The notes beneath the pieces are model-generated. The model was given only the letters and a program-made list of their open reading frames with translations, was not told the DNA's origin and did no database searches. Source: Enterococcus sp. RIT-PI-f (GTDB lineage: Bacteria; Bacillota; Bacilli; Lactobacillales; Enterococcaceae). From it: a stretch of 64,000 nucleotides of DNA. The stretch is taken from NCBI RefSeq assembly GCF_001297065.1, contig NZ_LHOX01000011.1:186001-250000 (forward strand). The letters are read 5' to 3'. Below are positions 45,500 through 55,123 of this stretch, one piece after another (the first letter of the stretch is position 1; each line of letters opens with the position of its first letter). Position numbers and translations under genes: made by a program.

Positions 45500-46960
45500 T
45501 CAATGGATATTGCCAATCAATTTGCGAATTGGTTTTCTTGCCATGAATAAAATGATCCCAACGACCACTGCGATCCCACCGACGATACCATAATAAGCAC
45601 CTTCTGTTTGCGGGGTATAGAAGCGGGCGATTTGGGCATTGATCGCTTGGGATGAAGCATCTGCCAATAACCAAATAGCTAAGGTTTGTGCTTCAAAAGC
45701 TTTTGGTGCCAATTTGGTTGTCACTGACAAGCCCACAGGTGATAAACACATTTCTCCAGCAATCATGATCAGGAAGCTGAATACTAACCACAATGGACTT
45801 ACCCGTTGATCTACACCAAACATCATGCTTGGGAACATCAACAAGACAAATGACAAGCCAGCCAAAATCAAGCCAATGGCAAATTTAACTTCAGTTCGTG
45901 GTTGGCGATCCCCCAATTTGGTCCATAACCAAACAAAAACCGGGGTCAATAAGACAACAAACAATGGATTCAAGGTTTGATATAAACTAGCTGGAATCGT
46001 GATTCCGAATAAAGATGCTTGTGTCCGATCAGCAGCAAACAACGCCAAGATCGAAGAGCCTTGTTCTTCTAGCGACCAAAACACAATAGCAGACAAGAAC
46101 AATGGAATATAGGCCAATACTTTTTTCTTCTCATCGGCTGTCACATCTTTTGAACGCAACATTTTAGTGAAATAGTAGATCGGTAAAAAGATACCTAAAA
46201 TACTGATACAGTTGATAAAGAAGTCAACGGATAAATAGCCAGCAGCTGCTGCGCCGCCAAAGATTGCCGCCAAGACTACTAAAACAATGACGATGTTTCG
46301 GAAGAATGTTTTCTTCTCAGAAGCTGTCAAAGGATTGGTTGGTGCTGTTGCGACTGATTTCAAGGTTGTTTTTCCTTGGACATAGTATTGCACCAATCCG
46401 ATGAACATCCCGATTGCTGCCACAGAAAATCCTAGATGATAGTTTACATTTTGACCTAAGATCCCTACGATGATCGGTGCCAATAAGCCCCCAATGTTGA
46501 TACCCATGTAGAAAATAGAAAATCCAGCATCACGACGAACATCATCTTTGCTGTATAAGTGCCCCACCATACCAGAAACATTTGATTTTAACAATCCGGT
46601 ACCGATAACGATCAACATCATCGATACAAACAAGGCTGGGATCCCTAATGGTGTGGCCAAAACGATATGACCAAACATGATCAATATCCCGCCATAGAAG
46701 ACAGATTTATTTGATCCAAGCAAACGGTCAGAAACCCATCCACCGACGATACTAGACATATACACTAATGAGCCATAAATAGACATGATTGCAACAGCTG
46801 TCCCTTTTGGCAAACCTAATCCGCCATTGGTCACTGCATCGTACATAAAGTAAACCAGAATGGCACGCATTCCGTAGTAGCTGAATCGTTCCCACATTTC
46901 AGTGAAAAACAGTGTCGAAAGCCCTCGCGGCTGACCTAAAAAAGTTTTTTCTTTCTCCAT
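45500..46960 (-). CDS. dtpT: POT-family di/tripeptide transporter
   Basis: The 486-aa proton-coupled peptide symporter has about 14 helices. The first helix carries the family motif TEMWERFSYYGMRAILVYFM (ExxERFxYYG). The second signature appears as FSIFYMGINIGGLLAPIIVG. MEKEKTFLGQPRG at 46960 is chosen because TTAAGGAGCCAGG lies upstream; a longer in-frame start is not supported. Peptides imported this way feed enzymes such as PepO. Confidence 0.93.
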   Translation of the reverse strand: MEKEKTFLGQPRGLSTLFFTEMWERFSYYGMRAILVYFMYDAVTNGGLGLPKGTAVAIMSIYGSLVYMSSIVGGWVSDRLLGSNKSVFYGGILIMFGHIVLATPLGIPALFVSMMLIVIGTGLLKSNVSGMVGHLYSKDDVRRDAGFSIFYMGINIGGLLAPIIVGILGQNVNYHLGFSVAAIGMFIGLVQYYVQGKTTLKSVATAPTNPLTASEKKTFFRNIVIVLVVLAAIFGGAAAAGYLSVDFFINCISILGIFLPIYYFTKMLRSKDVTADEKKKVLAYIPLFLSAIVFWSLEEQGSSILALFAADRTQASLFGITIPASLYQTLNPLFVVLLTPVFVWLWTKLGDRQPRTEVKFAIGLILAGLSFVLLMFPSMMFGVDQRVSPLWLVFSFLIMIAGEMCLSPVGLSVTTKLAPKAFEAQTLAIWLLADASSQAINAQIARFYTPQTEGAYYGIVGGIAVVVGIILFMARKPIRKLIGNIH

Positions 46961-47029
46961 AATTCCTGGCTCCTTAAATAAAGTAATGAAAATTGAATAG
47001 CTGAATTTTTCTGAAAATTCATACACGCT

Positions 47030-47058
47030 AGTTTATGCTCATTTCACTTGCTTTACAA
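47030..47058 (-). promoter_or_regulatory. promoter of dtpT
   Basis: On the minus strand TTGTAA (47053-47058) and TAAACT (47030-47035) are spaced 17 nt. The remaining 205 bp towards ackA (47059-47263) is AT-rich, and I see nothing definite in it. Confidence 0.5.
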
Positions 47059-47263
47059 GGTTAAAATGGTGAGAAGACATGCCAGATTTTCATCTTACCA
47101 CCGCATGAAAATGAAATATTTATTAGAGAAAAAAATAGAGAAGCACTTACATGTTTATTTTAACGCCTATATAATTATTAAAAAAATCAACAAAACATTA
47201 AAATGGTCTTAACCAATTTTTATCAGTTGATCAAATTGTCTTTTTCTTTACGATAAGAAAACC

Positions 47264-47310
47264 AAAAAAGCCGCTCTACTAGAGAAACGATCTTCTCAGC
47301 AGAGCGGCTT
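47264..47310 (-). terminator. terminator of ackA
   Basis: AAGCCGCTCTACT and AGCAGAGCGGCTT form a stem with one mismatch. Six bases of T follow on the minus strand. Confidence 0.85.
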
Positions 47311-47325
47311 GTTCGTTTATTGGAA

Positions 47326-48510
47326 TTATCCCCGTAGACTTTCTACATCGCGGGCAATCATTAATTCTTCATCTGTTGGAATCAATAATACTTTCACTTT
47401 AGAATCCTCTGTGGAGATCACAAGTTCTTCGCCGCGTTTGGCATTTTGCGCTTCATCTAATGCACAACCGAACCATGTCATACCTTTGATGACTTCACTG
47501 CGGACATGGGCATCATTTTCACCAATTCCTGCCGTAAAGACGATTGCATCAACGCCATTCATGGTTGTCACATAGCCGCCAATATACTTACGGATACGGT
47601 CAGTGAACACGTCATAAGCAACTTTGACTTCATCTTTGTCGTAGTTTGCTTCTAGATCACGCATATCGCTTGAGATCCCTGTTAAACCTAATAAACCGGA
47701 TTTCTTGTTCAATACATCTACCATTTGATCGATGTTCAAGTCAAGTTTTTCCATTAAATAAGGCAATACGGCAGGATCGATATCACCTGAACGAGTCCCC
47801 ATCGTTACACCTGCTAATGGTGTAAAGCCCATTGATGTATCAACTGATTTACCACCATCGACTGCTGTGATCGATGCGCCATTGCCTAAATGACATGTAA
47901 TGATTTTCAGTTCTTCGATTGGTTTGCCTAACATCTCTGCCGCACGTTCTGACACATAGCGATGACTGGTGCCATGGAAACCATATTTACGAACTTTGTA
48001 GTCATTGTAAAATTCGATTGGCAGGCTATATAAATAATTGTGTTTTGGCATTGTCGCATGGAAAGAGGTATCAAATACTGCCACACTGATGATTTCTGGC
48101 AAGATTTTTTTGAAGGCCGTGATTCCCATGAGGTTTGCTGGGTTGTGTAATGGTGCAAATTCAGCCAAATCTTGGATACGTGTCATCACTTCATCTGTAA
48201 TGATCACTGATTCTGGGAAGTCTTCTCCCCCGTGAACGACACGATGACCCACACCTGTGATTTCATCATACGCACCTAAAATCGATAATTCGATCAATTG
48301 ATCCAATAGCATTTTTACTGCTACTTCGTGATCATTGATATCGATGATTTGTTCGAATTTTTGATCTTCACCATATTTGATCGTGAAAATTGAATCTTTC
48401 AAACCGATTCTTTCTACGATTCCTTTGGCAATTACTGTTTCCTCTGGCATTTGATATAATTGCCATTTTAAACTTGAACTTCCAGCATTGATAGCGATTG
48501 TTTTTGACAT
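47326..48510 (-). CDS. ackA: acetate kinase
   Basis: The 394-aa enzyme makes ATP and acetate from acetyl phosphate. The first signature is [28 protein letters not shown] is the second, and [11 protein letters not shown] and [11 protein letters not shown] carry substrate and phosphate residues. [14 protein letters not shown] lies near the C-terminus. It lies 24 bp after the methylase gene, downstream of comG, an arrangement shared by many Bacillota. Confidence 0.97.
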   Translation of the reverse strand: MSKTIAINAGSSSLKWQLYQMPEETVIAKGIVERIGLKDSIFTIKYGEDQKFEQIIDINDHEVAVKMLLDQLIELSILGAYDEITGVGHRVVHGGEDFPESVIITDEVMTRIQDLAEFAPLHNPANLMGITAFKKILPEIISVAVFDTSFHATMPKHNYLYSLPIEFYNDYKVRKYGFHGTSHRYVSERAAEMLGKPIEELKIITCHLGNGASITAVDGGKSVDTSMGFTPLAGVTMGTRSGDIDPAVLPYLMEKLDLNIDQMVDVLNKKSGLLGLTGISSDMRDLEANYDKDEVKVAYDVFTDRIRKYIGGYVTTMNGVDAIVFTAGIGENDAHVRSEVIKGMTWFGCALDEAQNAKRGEELVISTEDSKVKVLLIPTDEELMIARDVESLRG

Positions 48511-48534
48511 GATGATCTCCTTATCCGGTTTATA

Positions 48535-49539
48535 TTACAGATTTGCCGCTTTCCAAGCAGCAAATTGTTCAAAAAGTTTGGTGATATTCTTTGGTTCTTT
48601 CAAGGAGGCCAATTTAACAAGCAAGACTTCTGAGACTTGTTGGCTCATTTCTCCTTTGTTTTGTAAAAGCAAGATACTTTTACGTGAATGTGCTTGCTTA
48701 AAAAGTTCATCCGGCAACTGAATCATGCCTTGCAGATAGACTTTCTCTTTCAACCATTTTTTTAGATAGTCGCTTTGTTCAGTTTCCAGGAAATTACTTG
48801 GAATCAAGAATATCCCGAACCCATCAGGCTTTACATAGTTCATGGCTTGTTCCATCAATAAATGATGGGCATAACTGTGGCCTTCTGGCGCTGCTGAAAT
48901 AAATTGACCTGCTTTTTCGTCTTGCGGGTAATAGCCGACAGGCAAGTCGCTTATCGCGATATCCATTGGTTCGATCAACAGATCTTGCAAGCCGTCTTGA
49001 TGGAACAAATGCATTGGTGCTTGTGTCCATTCACTAGTGGCTGCGGCAATCGCCAACAAGGTTTCATCGATATCGACGCCGGTACCTTCTACTTGTCTCT
49101 TTGCCAATTGCAGATTCAGCAAAACCGTGAGTAATAAATTGCCCATTCCTACTGACAAATCTAGGATCTGCGTTGTATCATCGGCGTTGGTCAACTGTTC
49201 AATCAGGTAGACGAATAAAAACCCTAGACTATCTGGTGTGAGTTGATGATTGGCTTGCAGCCGTTCAGTTTGACCTCCTTTTAAAAGGAGCAATTGCGCA
49301 AGTTTGCGCTTTTCTTCAGCAGTCAGCGACACTGCTTTGAGCTCTTCGTAAATGGTTTGCAGTCGAGCAACCGTTGTCTCATCGGGCACGCCATCAATCA
49401 CACGCACTTGATAATGATCAATAAAATTTTCGATGGTTTCTACATAAGAATCAAAAAAAGATGATTCTAATGCGTTTTGCAACAACTGAATGGCTTCGAC
49501 AGTCAAATGAAAGGATGACTCCATTTTCTCTGCGGACAT
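48535..49539 (-). CDS. class I SAM-dependent methyltransferase, YtxK type
   Basis: The 334-aa protein has an N-terminal helical domain and an N6-adenine-methylase-like core. SAM motif I is ILDLSVGMGNLLLTVL. The catalytic position reads SDLPVGYYP, replacing the NPPF/Y motif of true adenine methylases, as is usual for this family. SHSRKSILLLQNK-like residues end the core. It belongs to the comGA-GG - ytxK - ackA neighbourhood. The methyl acceptor is unknown. The start at 49539 has GAGAAGAGGTGCGAG upstream. Confidence 0.82.
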   Translation of the reverse strand: MSAEKMESSFHLTVEAIQLLQNALESSFFDSYVETIENFIDHYQVRVIDGVPDETTVARLQTIYEELKAVSLTAEEKRKLAQLLLLKGGQTERLQANHQLTPDSLGFLFVYLIEQLTNADDTTQILDLSVGMGNLLLTVLLNLQLAKRQVEGTGVDIDETLLAIAAATSEWTQAPMHLFHQDGLQDLLIEPMDIAISDLPVGYYPQDEKAGQFISAAPEGHSYAHHLLMEQAMNYVKPDGFGIFLIPSNFLETEQSDYLKKWLKEKVYLQGMIQLPDELFKQAHSRKSILLLQNKGEMSQQVSEVLLVKLASLKEPKNITKLFEQFAAWKAANL

Positions 49540-49670
49540 CTCGCACCTCTTCTCAAAACTATAACAACTTATATACCTGTTTAATTTTAGCTGATTTGTG
49601 AAAAATAATCAATCGCTTTCGTTCAGATTAATTTGTGAAGCTGTAAACATTTTTCTCCGTTTGTCTATAA

Positions 49671-49702
49671 GAAAAAAGATACCAAACCACGGCATCTTTT
49701 TT
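49671..49702 (-). terminator. terminator of the comG operon
   Basis: AGATGCC and GGTATCT pair on the minus strand with a 7-base loop, followed by TTTTTTC. Confidence 0.75.
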
Positions 49703-49707
49703 CTGTA

Positions 49708-50085
49708 CTAATCTGTTTCTTCATCTGTGTCTATTTCTGGTGTTTCAAGGGGCTGTGCATAATAGAATGTAAAGGTTCTCGCCCCTACCCTGCATGTGAT
49801 GACCACTTGCTCTCCTCGGCTTTCATAGGTTAATTCCCCCGTATTGAACTGCTTGGTACCACTTTTAGGGTAAAGGACTGACTGATATTCGGCCCAAAAC
49901 AATTCACTCATGATCGAAGCCTCATAGCGTTGGATGGTTTTATGATAAAAATCCGTGGTGGTTCGACTGCTTTCCAAAACAGTGATCAGCATGAGACTTA
50001 ACAATTGAATCAGTAACAAAGCGGTAAGTAAAATGCCTCCTTTATACCGTATGGATCTTCCATTGCCCAATTTTTTGTACTCCAT
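49708..50085 (-). CDS. comGG: competence pseudopilus component ComGG
   Basis: The 125-aa product from ATG 50085 has an N-terminal basic stretch and one hydrophobic helix (GGILLTALLLIQLLSLMLIT). A polar C-terminal domain and acidic tail (EIDTDEETD) follow. Family similarity is weak, as usual for ComGG. It is named by being the last gene of the comG set and by its pilin-like topology. An in-frame ATG at 50118 is possible; neither start has a good ribosome site. It overlaps comGF. Confidence 0.7.
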   Translation of the reverse strand: MEYKKLGNGRSIRYKGGILLTALLLIQLLSLMLITVLESSRTTTDFYHKTIQRYEASIMSELFWAEYQSVLYPKSGTKQFNTGELTYESRGEQVVITCRVGARTFTFYYAQPLETPEIDTDEETD

Positions 50086-50458
50086 TCTCAAAAGTAACTG
50101 TATAGCGAATACTTTCATTGATTTTCTGGTAACTCAGTCCACTGACTTCTGTCAACAGTGGTTGATATCCGTTGTTGTCACGTTTCCGGATCACACCATT
50201 GATCCGATCAATCGTCACGACATTATTTTCTGCGCTGCGCAAAAACAACGTATAGTCCGAGACAGAGATATACGTACAAGTCGCCAATTCTCTTTCAAGC
50301 TGCAATAAAAAAATATGCCACTCCTGATCTTTCCTGTCAGAAAGCTGTTGGTTGACTTGCGGGATTTGTTTGATGATGCCATCGACCATCAACAAACTGA
50401 CTGACAAAACGACCAGCGCCAACAAACATTCGATCAAGGTGAACCCGCTAGTTTTCAC
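50042..50458 (-). CDS. comGF: minor pseudopilin ComGF
   Basis: The 138-aa prepilin-like protein begins MKTSGFTLIECLLALVVL. This contains the type IV prepilin cleavage motif (G/FTLIE) and helix. The start codon is GTG at 50458, after AGGTGGTGATC. It overlaps the end of comGE by 11 bp. The C-terminal domain matches the ComGF pattern (LERELATCTYISVS, WKIHTV). It should be processed by ComC and join the DNA-uptake pilus tip. Confidence 0.85.
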   Translation of the reverse strand: MKTSGFTLIECLLALVVLSVSLLMVDGIIKQIPQVNQQLSDRKDQEWHIFLLQLERELATCTYISVSDYTLFLRSAENNVVTIDRINGVIRKRDNNGYQPLLTEVSGLSYQKINESIRYTVTFENGVQKIGQWKIHTV

Positions 50459-50765
50459 TTTTGATCACCACCTGCCTATTTCCTTTACTGATCTGGACTT
50501 GTTGCTGTTGATTGGACTGCCAAAATGTTACTTGATACATGTCTTTGCGGGTCGTTGTATAAGAAACATTTGCGGGTAGTGTGGTCTGCCGATATTGGAC
50601 TTCTTCATACAAGACCCGCAAGATTTCAGCATGTTCTTGTAATTGGGCGTTTTGTTGCAGTGAAACAGATTGCAGATGCAAAAAGATAAAAATACACGTG
50701 GTCAAAACACTAAAGGCCAGCATGCTTTCGAGAAGAATGAACCCTTTATTCGATGATTTTCTCAT
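50448..50765 (-). CDS. comGE: minor pseudopilin ComGE
   Basis: The 105-aa protein from ATG 50765 follows GGGAGTGGACGTT. It has prepilin motif NKGFILLESMLAFSVLTT, where ILLE replaces TLIE but Glu5 is kept. It overlaps comGD by 20 bp and comGF by 11 bp. It is named from operon order. Confidence 0.8.
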   Translation of the reverse strand: MRKSSNKGFILLESMLAFSVLTTCIFIFLHLQSVSLQQNAQLQEHAEILRVLYEEVQYRQTTLPANVSYTTTRKDMYQVTFWQSNQQQQVQISKGNRQVVIKSEN

Positions 50766-51189
50766 AACGTCCACTCCCAAAAAGAAATTTATAGGTGATC
50801 GTCTGCTCTTTTTCTGGCCAATACAAAACAATCCGCGGAAAACTGCTATTATTGCCAGAGTTGCTGCTGAATAAAATCGTAGGAAAGCTGCGGACTTCTA
50901 ATTGTTCAGGCACATCGATGCTGCTTAAACGCAGCTCCCCTGTGACCGTCGATTGAAAATGTACTGCGGGATCCGCCCCGCTCGTATACGCCACACGTGT
51001 TTGACGCTGATCAATGATCGCTGTTTGTTGTGCAGTGTATAAGCCTTTTTCTAATCTTCCGCAAAAGCCGACCACTTCGATTTGTTTCTGATATTGATCG
51101 ATCGCTAAAATCGGCAACAGCACAAAGATGCTGACTACCGAAAGAACGATCAAACTTTCAATGAGTGTAAAACCTTTAGGCTGGGTCAT
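50746..51189 (-). CDS. comGD: minor pseudopilin ComGD
   Basis: The 147-aa prepilin begins MTQPKGFTLIESLIVLSVVS, with the cleavage site after Gly6. A C-terminal beta domain ends FLFGSGRYEKIIE. It overlaps comGC by 4 bp (ATGA type). Translation is coupled through the whole operon. Confidence 0.88.
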   Translation of the reverse strand: MTQPKGFTLIESLIVLSVVSIFVLLPILAIDQYQKQIEVVGFCGRLEKGLYTAQQTAIIDQRQTRVAYTSGADPAVHFQSTVTGELRLSSIDVPEQLEVRSFPTILFSSNSGNNSSFPRIVLYWPEKEQTITYKFLFGSGRYEKIIE

Positions 51190-51509
51190 TCATTTGAAGG
51201 CGGTCTATTTTGATAAATCTGATACTGCTCAGCTGACACATATTTTTCCATGACAAGTTCATTTGGATTTGGCTCTCGGTTGTTTTCCAGTCTAAACAAT
51301 TCTATTTGTGTCTCAACCACTTTCACGATTGCCGCGTTGCCTTTTTCATCGATCGTCCCGCGTTGTTGCGCCAAATTCGGAACAAACAACAATATCAAAA
51401 CACTGACCACCAATAAAACAATCAGCATTTCAACTAAAGTAAATCCTTTTTTTAAGTTGCCTTTTCTTTTTTTCAACGCACGTATGCGTTGGTTCAACAA
51501 TATACTCAT
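51186..51509 (-). CDS. comGC: major pseudopilin ComGC
   Basis: The 107-aa protein is the main subunit of the competence pilus. A positively charged leader (RIRALKKRKGNLKK) precedes GFTLVEMLIVLLVVSVLILL, with cleavage after Gly. The C-terminal part includes VVETQIELFRLENNREPN, the family pattern. It overlaps comGB by 4 bp. No frameshift is seen. Confidence 0.93.
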   Translation of the reverse strand: MSILLNQRIRALKKRKGNLKKGFTLVEMLIVLLVVSVLILLFVPNLAQQRGTIDEKGNAAIVKVVETQIELFRLENNREPNPNELVMEKYVSAEQYQIYQNRPPSNE

Positions 51510-52537
51510 TCAATCACTCCTTGTATATTTCCATAAATAGGCAAAAACATCGCTGCATAAATCCCGACGATCAGTAACGCGACAAATAAGAAAATCACCG
51601 GCTGAATCCATTGGATCGTTTTTTCTACCCGTTCAAAGACCCGTTCAGACAATAACTGACTATACACAAACAACTCTTCTCCCAACCGACCTTTGATTTC
51701 TCCTTGAAAAACGATCAAGGCAAACTCCGGTGTCAAAAAATGATACTGTTCTAGTTGATCTGTCAATCGCCCTCCTTGCACCAACGTCTGCTCCAATCGT
51801 ATAGCAAGTTCTTGGATCAACGTCGCCTTATTGGTTTCCTTCATACAAACAATGATTTGGTTGATTTCTAGCCCTTGGCGGAACAGCTTGCCCCACTCTA
51901 AAGCAAAAAAACTCGTTTGCCAGCAACGATAGACTGAACCAAATAAAGGCAGGCGGCTAAAGAACTCGGCTTTTTCAATGGCTGTTTTTCGAGAGAATAT
52001 ATACTTGGCCAACAGCCAGAGGACGACAATGAGCAGCACGAAACCCAACAATACGATGGGTGCCTGTTCCACTAATCGAATGCCCCAGTGGCCCCCATCG
52101 ATCATGCCTGAAGCTAAAAGCTGCGGCAACAAGAAGCTGCGCATGCCAAACAATGCACTAAAGACAAAAACCAATAATAAAGCAGGATAGAGGATCGTTT
52201 TTTGCAACAGCTGCTTTTGTTTGTTGAACAGTACTTGATAATCAACTATCCGACGCAAAGTATCTATCAAGTTCCCATGTGTTTCTGCCAAATACAATTG
52301 ATTGATTTCGGATGCAGTCAGTTGTAAATTCTCTACCGCTTGCGCCAATGATCTCCCTTGCGCGAGAATCGCCATCTGAGCTTGAATCACTGAAGGCATA
52401 TATTGGCCACTGCGCAACATGACCTGCAGACTTTCTTGCAATGAAAATCCGCTTTCCAACAAAATCGTACATGTGGCCAAAAAAGATTCAGCTGCTTTAC
52501 GGGGCAATTTGTCCGCCTTCTTTTTGAAACGTATCAT
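51506..52537 (-). CDS. comGB: competence pilus platform protein ComGB
   Basis: The 343-aa GspF/PilC-type membrane protein anchors the pilus assembly ATPase. Two GspF domains (FLATCTILLESGFSLQESL near 20; FFALEWGKLFRQGLEIN near 210) flank three membrane helices near 120-140, 165-185 and 315-335. It overlaps comGA by 41 bp, so its start is inside comGA. The frame is complete. Confidence 0.92.
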   Translation of the reverse strand: MIRFKKKADKLPRKAAESFLATCTILLESGFSLQESLQVMLRSGQYMPSVIQAQMAILAQGRSLAQAVENLQLTASEINQLYLAETHGNLIDTLRRIVDYQVLFNKQKQLLQKTILYPALLLVFVFSALFGMRSFLLPQLLASGMIDGGHWGIRLVEQAPIVLLGFVLLIVVLWLLAKYIFSRKTAIEKAEFFSRLPLFGSVYRCWQTSFFALEWGKLFRQGLEINQIIVCMKETNKATLIQELAIRLEQTLVQGGRLTDQLEQYHFLTPEFALIVFQGEIKGRLGEELFVYSQLLSERVFERVEKTIQWIQPVIFLFVALLIVGIYAAMFLPIYGNIQGVIE

Positions 52538-53456
52538 TTGAGATCCATCCTTTCTCGTAGATTTGCGTTAATGTCTGCTGCCACGTACAAGATTGCTGGG
52601 CATCAACAAATGCATATGCCATTGCGCCTTGAACGTCCCCTTCCGCATTGGGCATGAGCCGCTGATAAATAACCCCTTGCAAGGCATGGTTCAGGCTCGT
52701 TGTTTCACCGAGCAATTCTGTTAACCGCGTCCTCGTTTCTTTTACACCTCGGGCGTGGATCGTCGCAAACACCCTATGACCTGTCAAAGCAGCTCGGACA
52801 GCAGCTTGCGCCGTTTCACGGTTACGGATCTCACCAATGATCAGCAGTTCGGGATGGTGGCGCAGGGATAGACGAATCAATTCGTCATAGTCTTGGCTGA
52901 TTTTCAGATTCGTTTGTAATTGCAGAAAATGCGCTGCTTCGATTTCAACGGGATCTTCGATGGTGATCACTTGCCCTTGCGCTTCGTTGGCGATTTGATA
53001 CATCAAGGTCGATTTACCAGAACCAGTTGGTCCCGCAAACAAATACAGACCGCGATAACGCGTCGCTGCCAAGATTTTTTGCATGTCTTCTGGGAAGAAA
53101 TAGCTGATATGCTGCTGATCGACGGTATACAAGAAACGCAGCACCAAACTCTCTCTCCCTCGGTAATCCCCCACTGTTGAAATCCGAATCCGCTGATCGC
53201 CGCTGGCTATTGGGTAACTAAGTGCCCCTAACTGGGCTTTGCGCCGTTCACCCACATCCATGCCGCCCAAAAATTTAAAGCGTGTGATCACCTGCTGCGC
53301 TTCTTCATCGGATAGATGCGCATAGAGCAATCGTTGATAGCTTTTGCTGCAGACCACGGCTGTTTGGCCTAATTGCGGCAGCACAGACACATCTTGGATA
53401 CAAGCTTTGCGTGCATAGTCCACCAATTCATCTGAAAAAGTTGTAATGTCCATCAT
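52497..53456 (-). CDS. comGA: competence pilus assembly ATPase ComGA
   Basis: The 319-aa GspE/PilB-type ATPase has Walker A AGPTGSGKSTLMYQ, the Asp box ITIEDPVE, Walker B LLIIGEIRNRETAQAA and His box VFATIHARG. The start at 53456 follows AGGAGGGGATAGCC. It is the first gene of an intact seven-gene comG operon. The upstream trmB terminator leaves only about 27 nt before the start codon, so the promoter must overlap that hairpin. Confidence 0.94.
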   Translation of the reverse strand: MMDITTFSDELVDYARKACIQDVSVLPQLGQTAVVCSKSYQRLLYAHLSDEEAQQVITRFKFLGGMDVGERRKAQLGALSYPIASGDQRIRISTVGDYRGRESLVLRFLYTVDQQHISYFFPEDMQKILAATRYRGLYLFAGPTGSGKSTLMYQIANEAQGQVITIEDPVEIEAAHFLQLQTNLKISQDYDELIRLSLRHHPELLIIGEIRNRETAQAAVRAALTGHRVFATIHARGVKETRTRLTELLGETTSLNHALQGVIYQRLMPNAEGDVQGAMAYAFVDAQQSCTWQQTLTQIYEKGWISNDTFQKEGGQIAP

Positions 53457-53483
53457 GGCTATCCCCTCCTAAATAGAAGTACG

Positions 53484-53516
53484 CAAAAAAAGACGAAGCA
53501 TGTGTAAGCTTCGTCT
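53484..53516 (-). terminator. terminator of ccrZ-trmB, directly in front of comGA
   Basis: AGACGAAGC/GCTTCGTCT forms a 9-bp perfect stem with an 8-base loop. Seven Ts follow on the minus strand and run into GCGTA. Confidence 0.88.
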
Positions 53517-53533
53517 TGATCGATCATTGCTAT

Positions 53534-54184
53534 TTATTTTTCTTCTGCCACAAATTGGGCTTCGACACGATAGATCCGTTGTCCGCGATTGGCAAATTTT
53601 TCCTCATATTCAGTCATGATATTGCCTTCATACGTACTTGTATGCAAATCTAACCAGACTTGTTTCAATATCATGCCATACTGAGAAAAACTAGCCAATG
53701 AGTATTCAAATAACCCTTGGTTGTCTGTTTTAAAATGGATTTCACCATTTGGACGAATGATTTGTTCATCTACTGCAAGAAATGCTTTCGAGGTCAAACG
53801 ACGTTTCTCGTGTTTTTTCTTCGGCCACGGATCACTAAAGTTCAAGTAGATTTGATCTACTTCATGGTCTGCAAAATAGTTGGTCAACGCCGAACCATCC
53901 ACATGTAGTAATTGAACATTTGGGATTTCTTCGGCAATCAATTTATCCAAGGCAATCGATACGACACTGATCTGCATCTCGATACCAATATAATTGATGT
54001 CTGGATTGGCTTTTGCCATTCCTGTGATAAATTGTCCTTTTCCCATACCGATTTCAATGTGGATCGGGTGGTCATTGCCAAACCGTTCTTGCCAGCGTCC
54101 TTTCCATTCTGTAGGATCTGCCACCACAAATTCTGGATGGGCTGCCACAAGCTCTGGTGCACCCGCGCGTTTTCTTACTCTCAT
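53534..54184 (-). CDS. trmB: tRNA (guanine46-N7)-methyltransferase
   Basis: The 216-aa SAM-dependent enzyme makes m7G46 in tRNA. It begins [20 protein letters not shown] and has [15 protein letters not shown] (SAM motif). [16 protein letters not shown] is the substrate-binding signature. ATG 54184 follows GGAGAGGAAAGATT; an upstream in-frame start lacks a site. It is the second gene after ccrZ, as in streptococci. Confidence 0.95.
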   Translation of the reverse strand: MRVRKRAGAPELVAAHPEFVVADPTEWKGRWQERFGNDHPIHIEIGMGKGQFITGMAKANPDINYIGIEMQISVVSIALDKLIAEEIPNVQLLHVDGSALTNYFADHEVDQIYLNFSDPWPKKKHEKRRLTSKAFLAVDEQIIRPNGEIHFKTDNQGLFEYSLASFSQYGMILKQVWLDLHTSTYEGNIMTEYEEKFANRGQRIYRVEAQFVAEEK

Positions 54185-54241
54185 AATCTTTCCTCTCCGA
54201 AAAAACAAGATGGAACCAGTTTATTGTGCTCCATCTTGGCT

Positions 54242-55021
54242 TTATTCACTATAAATTCTTTTTAATTGTAAAATCTCTGCGTTCATTGCTTTAAAGTCGC
54301 CCCGCAGATAATGTTTTTTGACTTCTTGCAGCATGCTCAATAAGGCATACCAATAAATTTTTTCGATCACTTCACTGCTGCCGTGGATGCCATAACGCAT
54401 CAACCAATGAGGCCAGCTAGATAGAGGAACGTAATGGCCTAAGATCGTACCAATATCCATGGCTGGATCAGCAAACATGATGGAATCCCAGTCAACCAAA
54501 TACAGATAATTTTGACACACTAGCCAATTACGATAGTTGACATCTCCATGCACAACCGTTGCTTTTTGGGCTTGAAAAGTTGGAATATTCTTTTTTAAAT
54601 AGGTCGTTACGAGGTGGATGAATTGATTTTGCGCCACCGATGTTGGCAAATCTTCCGAAAATTCTTTGACCATTTTTTCTGGGGTCATGATTTGGCCGCC
54701 GATTTTGCTTAACATTTGCGCCAATGTTTTGGAGTGGTGCAAATGATACAATACATCGATCACATCATTGCGTTGACCGATTTCTTCAGGGTCTAAGACG
54801 CGTCCATCCAACCATTCTTGTGCCGATAGTGTGTCACCGTTGCCCGTCCGTTTCGTCCATACGAGCTTCGGCGTAATGCCCTCTTTAGAGAGTGCTGCTA
54901 GCATCGGAGTCGTATTCCGTTTGATAAAGACTTTATCGTCGTCTTTAAGCCCAATATAGGCTTTTCCGGTGTCGCCTTTGATTGGCCGCATCCGCCAATC
55001 TTGATCCAAACGAATATCCAT
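54242..55021 (-). CDS. ccrZ: cell-cycle regulator CcrZ, phosphotransferase-like
   Basis: The 259-aa protein has an aminoglycoside-phosphotransferase/choline-kinase fold. HGDVNYRNWLV is the catalytic loop and LVDWDSIMFADPAMDIG the metal-binding loop. In pneumococcus CcrZ (next to trmB) couples division to replication initiation through DnaA and acts as a ribosyl kinase. The ccrZ-trmB order and length match. It starts at 55021 behind AAGGAGAGAAGTAAGG. Confidence 0.88.
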   Translation of the reverse strand: MDIRLDQDWRMRPIKGDTGKAYIGLKDDDKVFIKRNTTPMLAALSKEGITPKLVWTKRTGNGDTLSAQEWLDGRVLDPEEIGQRNDVIDVLYHLHHSKTLAQMLSKIGGQIMTPEKMVKEFSEDLPTSVAQNQFIHLVTTYLKKNIPTFQAQKATVVHGDVNYRNWLVCQNYLYLVDWDSIMFADPAMDIGTILGHYVPLSSWPHWLMRYGIHGSSEVIEKIYWYALLSMLQEVKKHYLRGDFKAMNAEILQLKRIYSE

Positions 55022-55054
55022 CCTTACTTCTCTCCTTATTTCACAGTAACTCTT

Positions 55055-55083
55055 ATTCTAGCTTCCTAAAGTGTCGCCGTCAA
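55055..55083 (-). promoter_or_regulatory. promoter of ccrZ-trmB
   Basis: On the minus strand TTGACG (55078-55083) and TAGAAT (55055-55060) are spaced 17 nt. Confidence 0.75.
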
Positions 55084-55123
55084 GCGCATATGCGTTCGCT
55101 TTTTTTGAGAAAAACAATCTATT

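Noticed and set aside
48511-48560. A cre site in front of ackA
   Set aside because: The best match (GGAAAGCGGCAAAT) misses several defined consensus positions.
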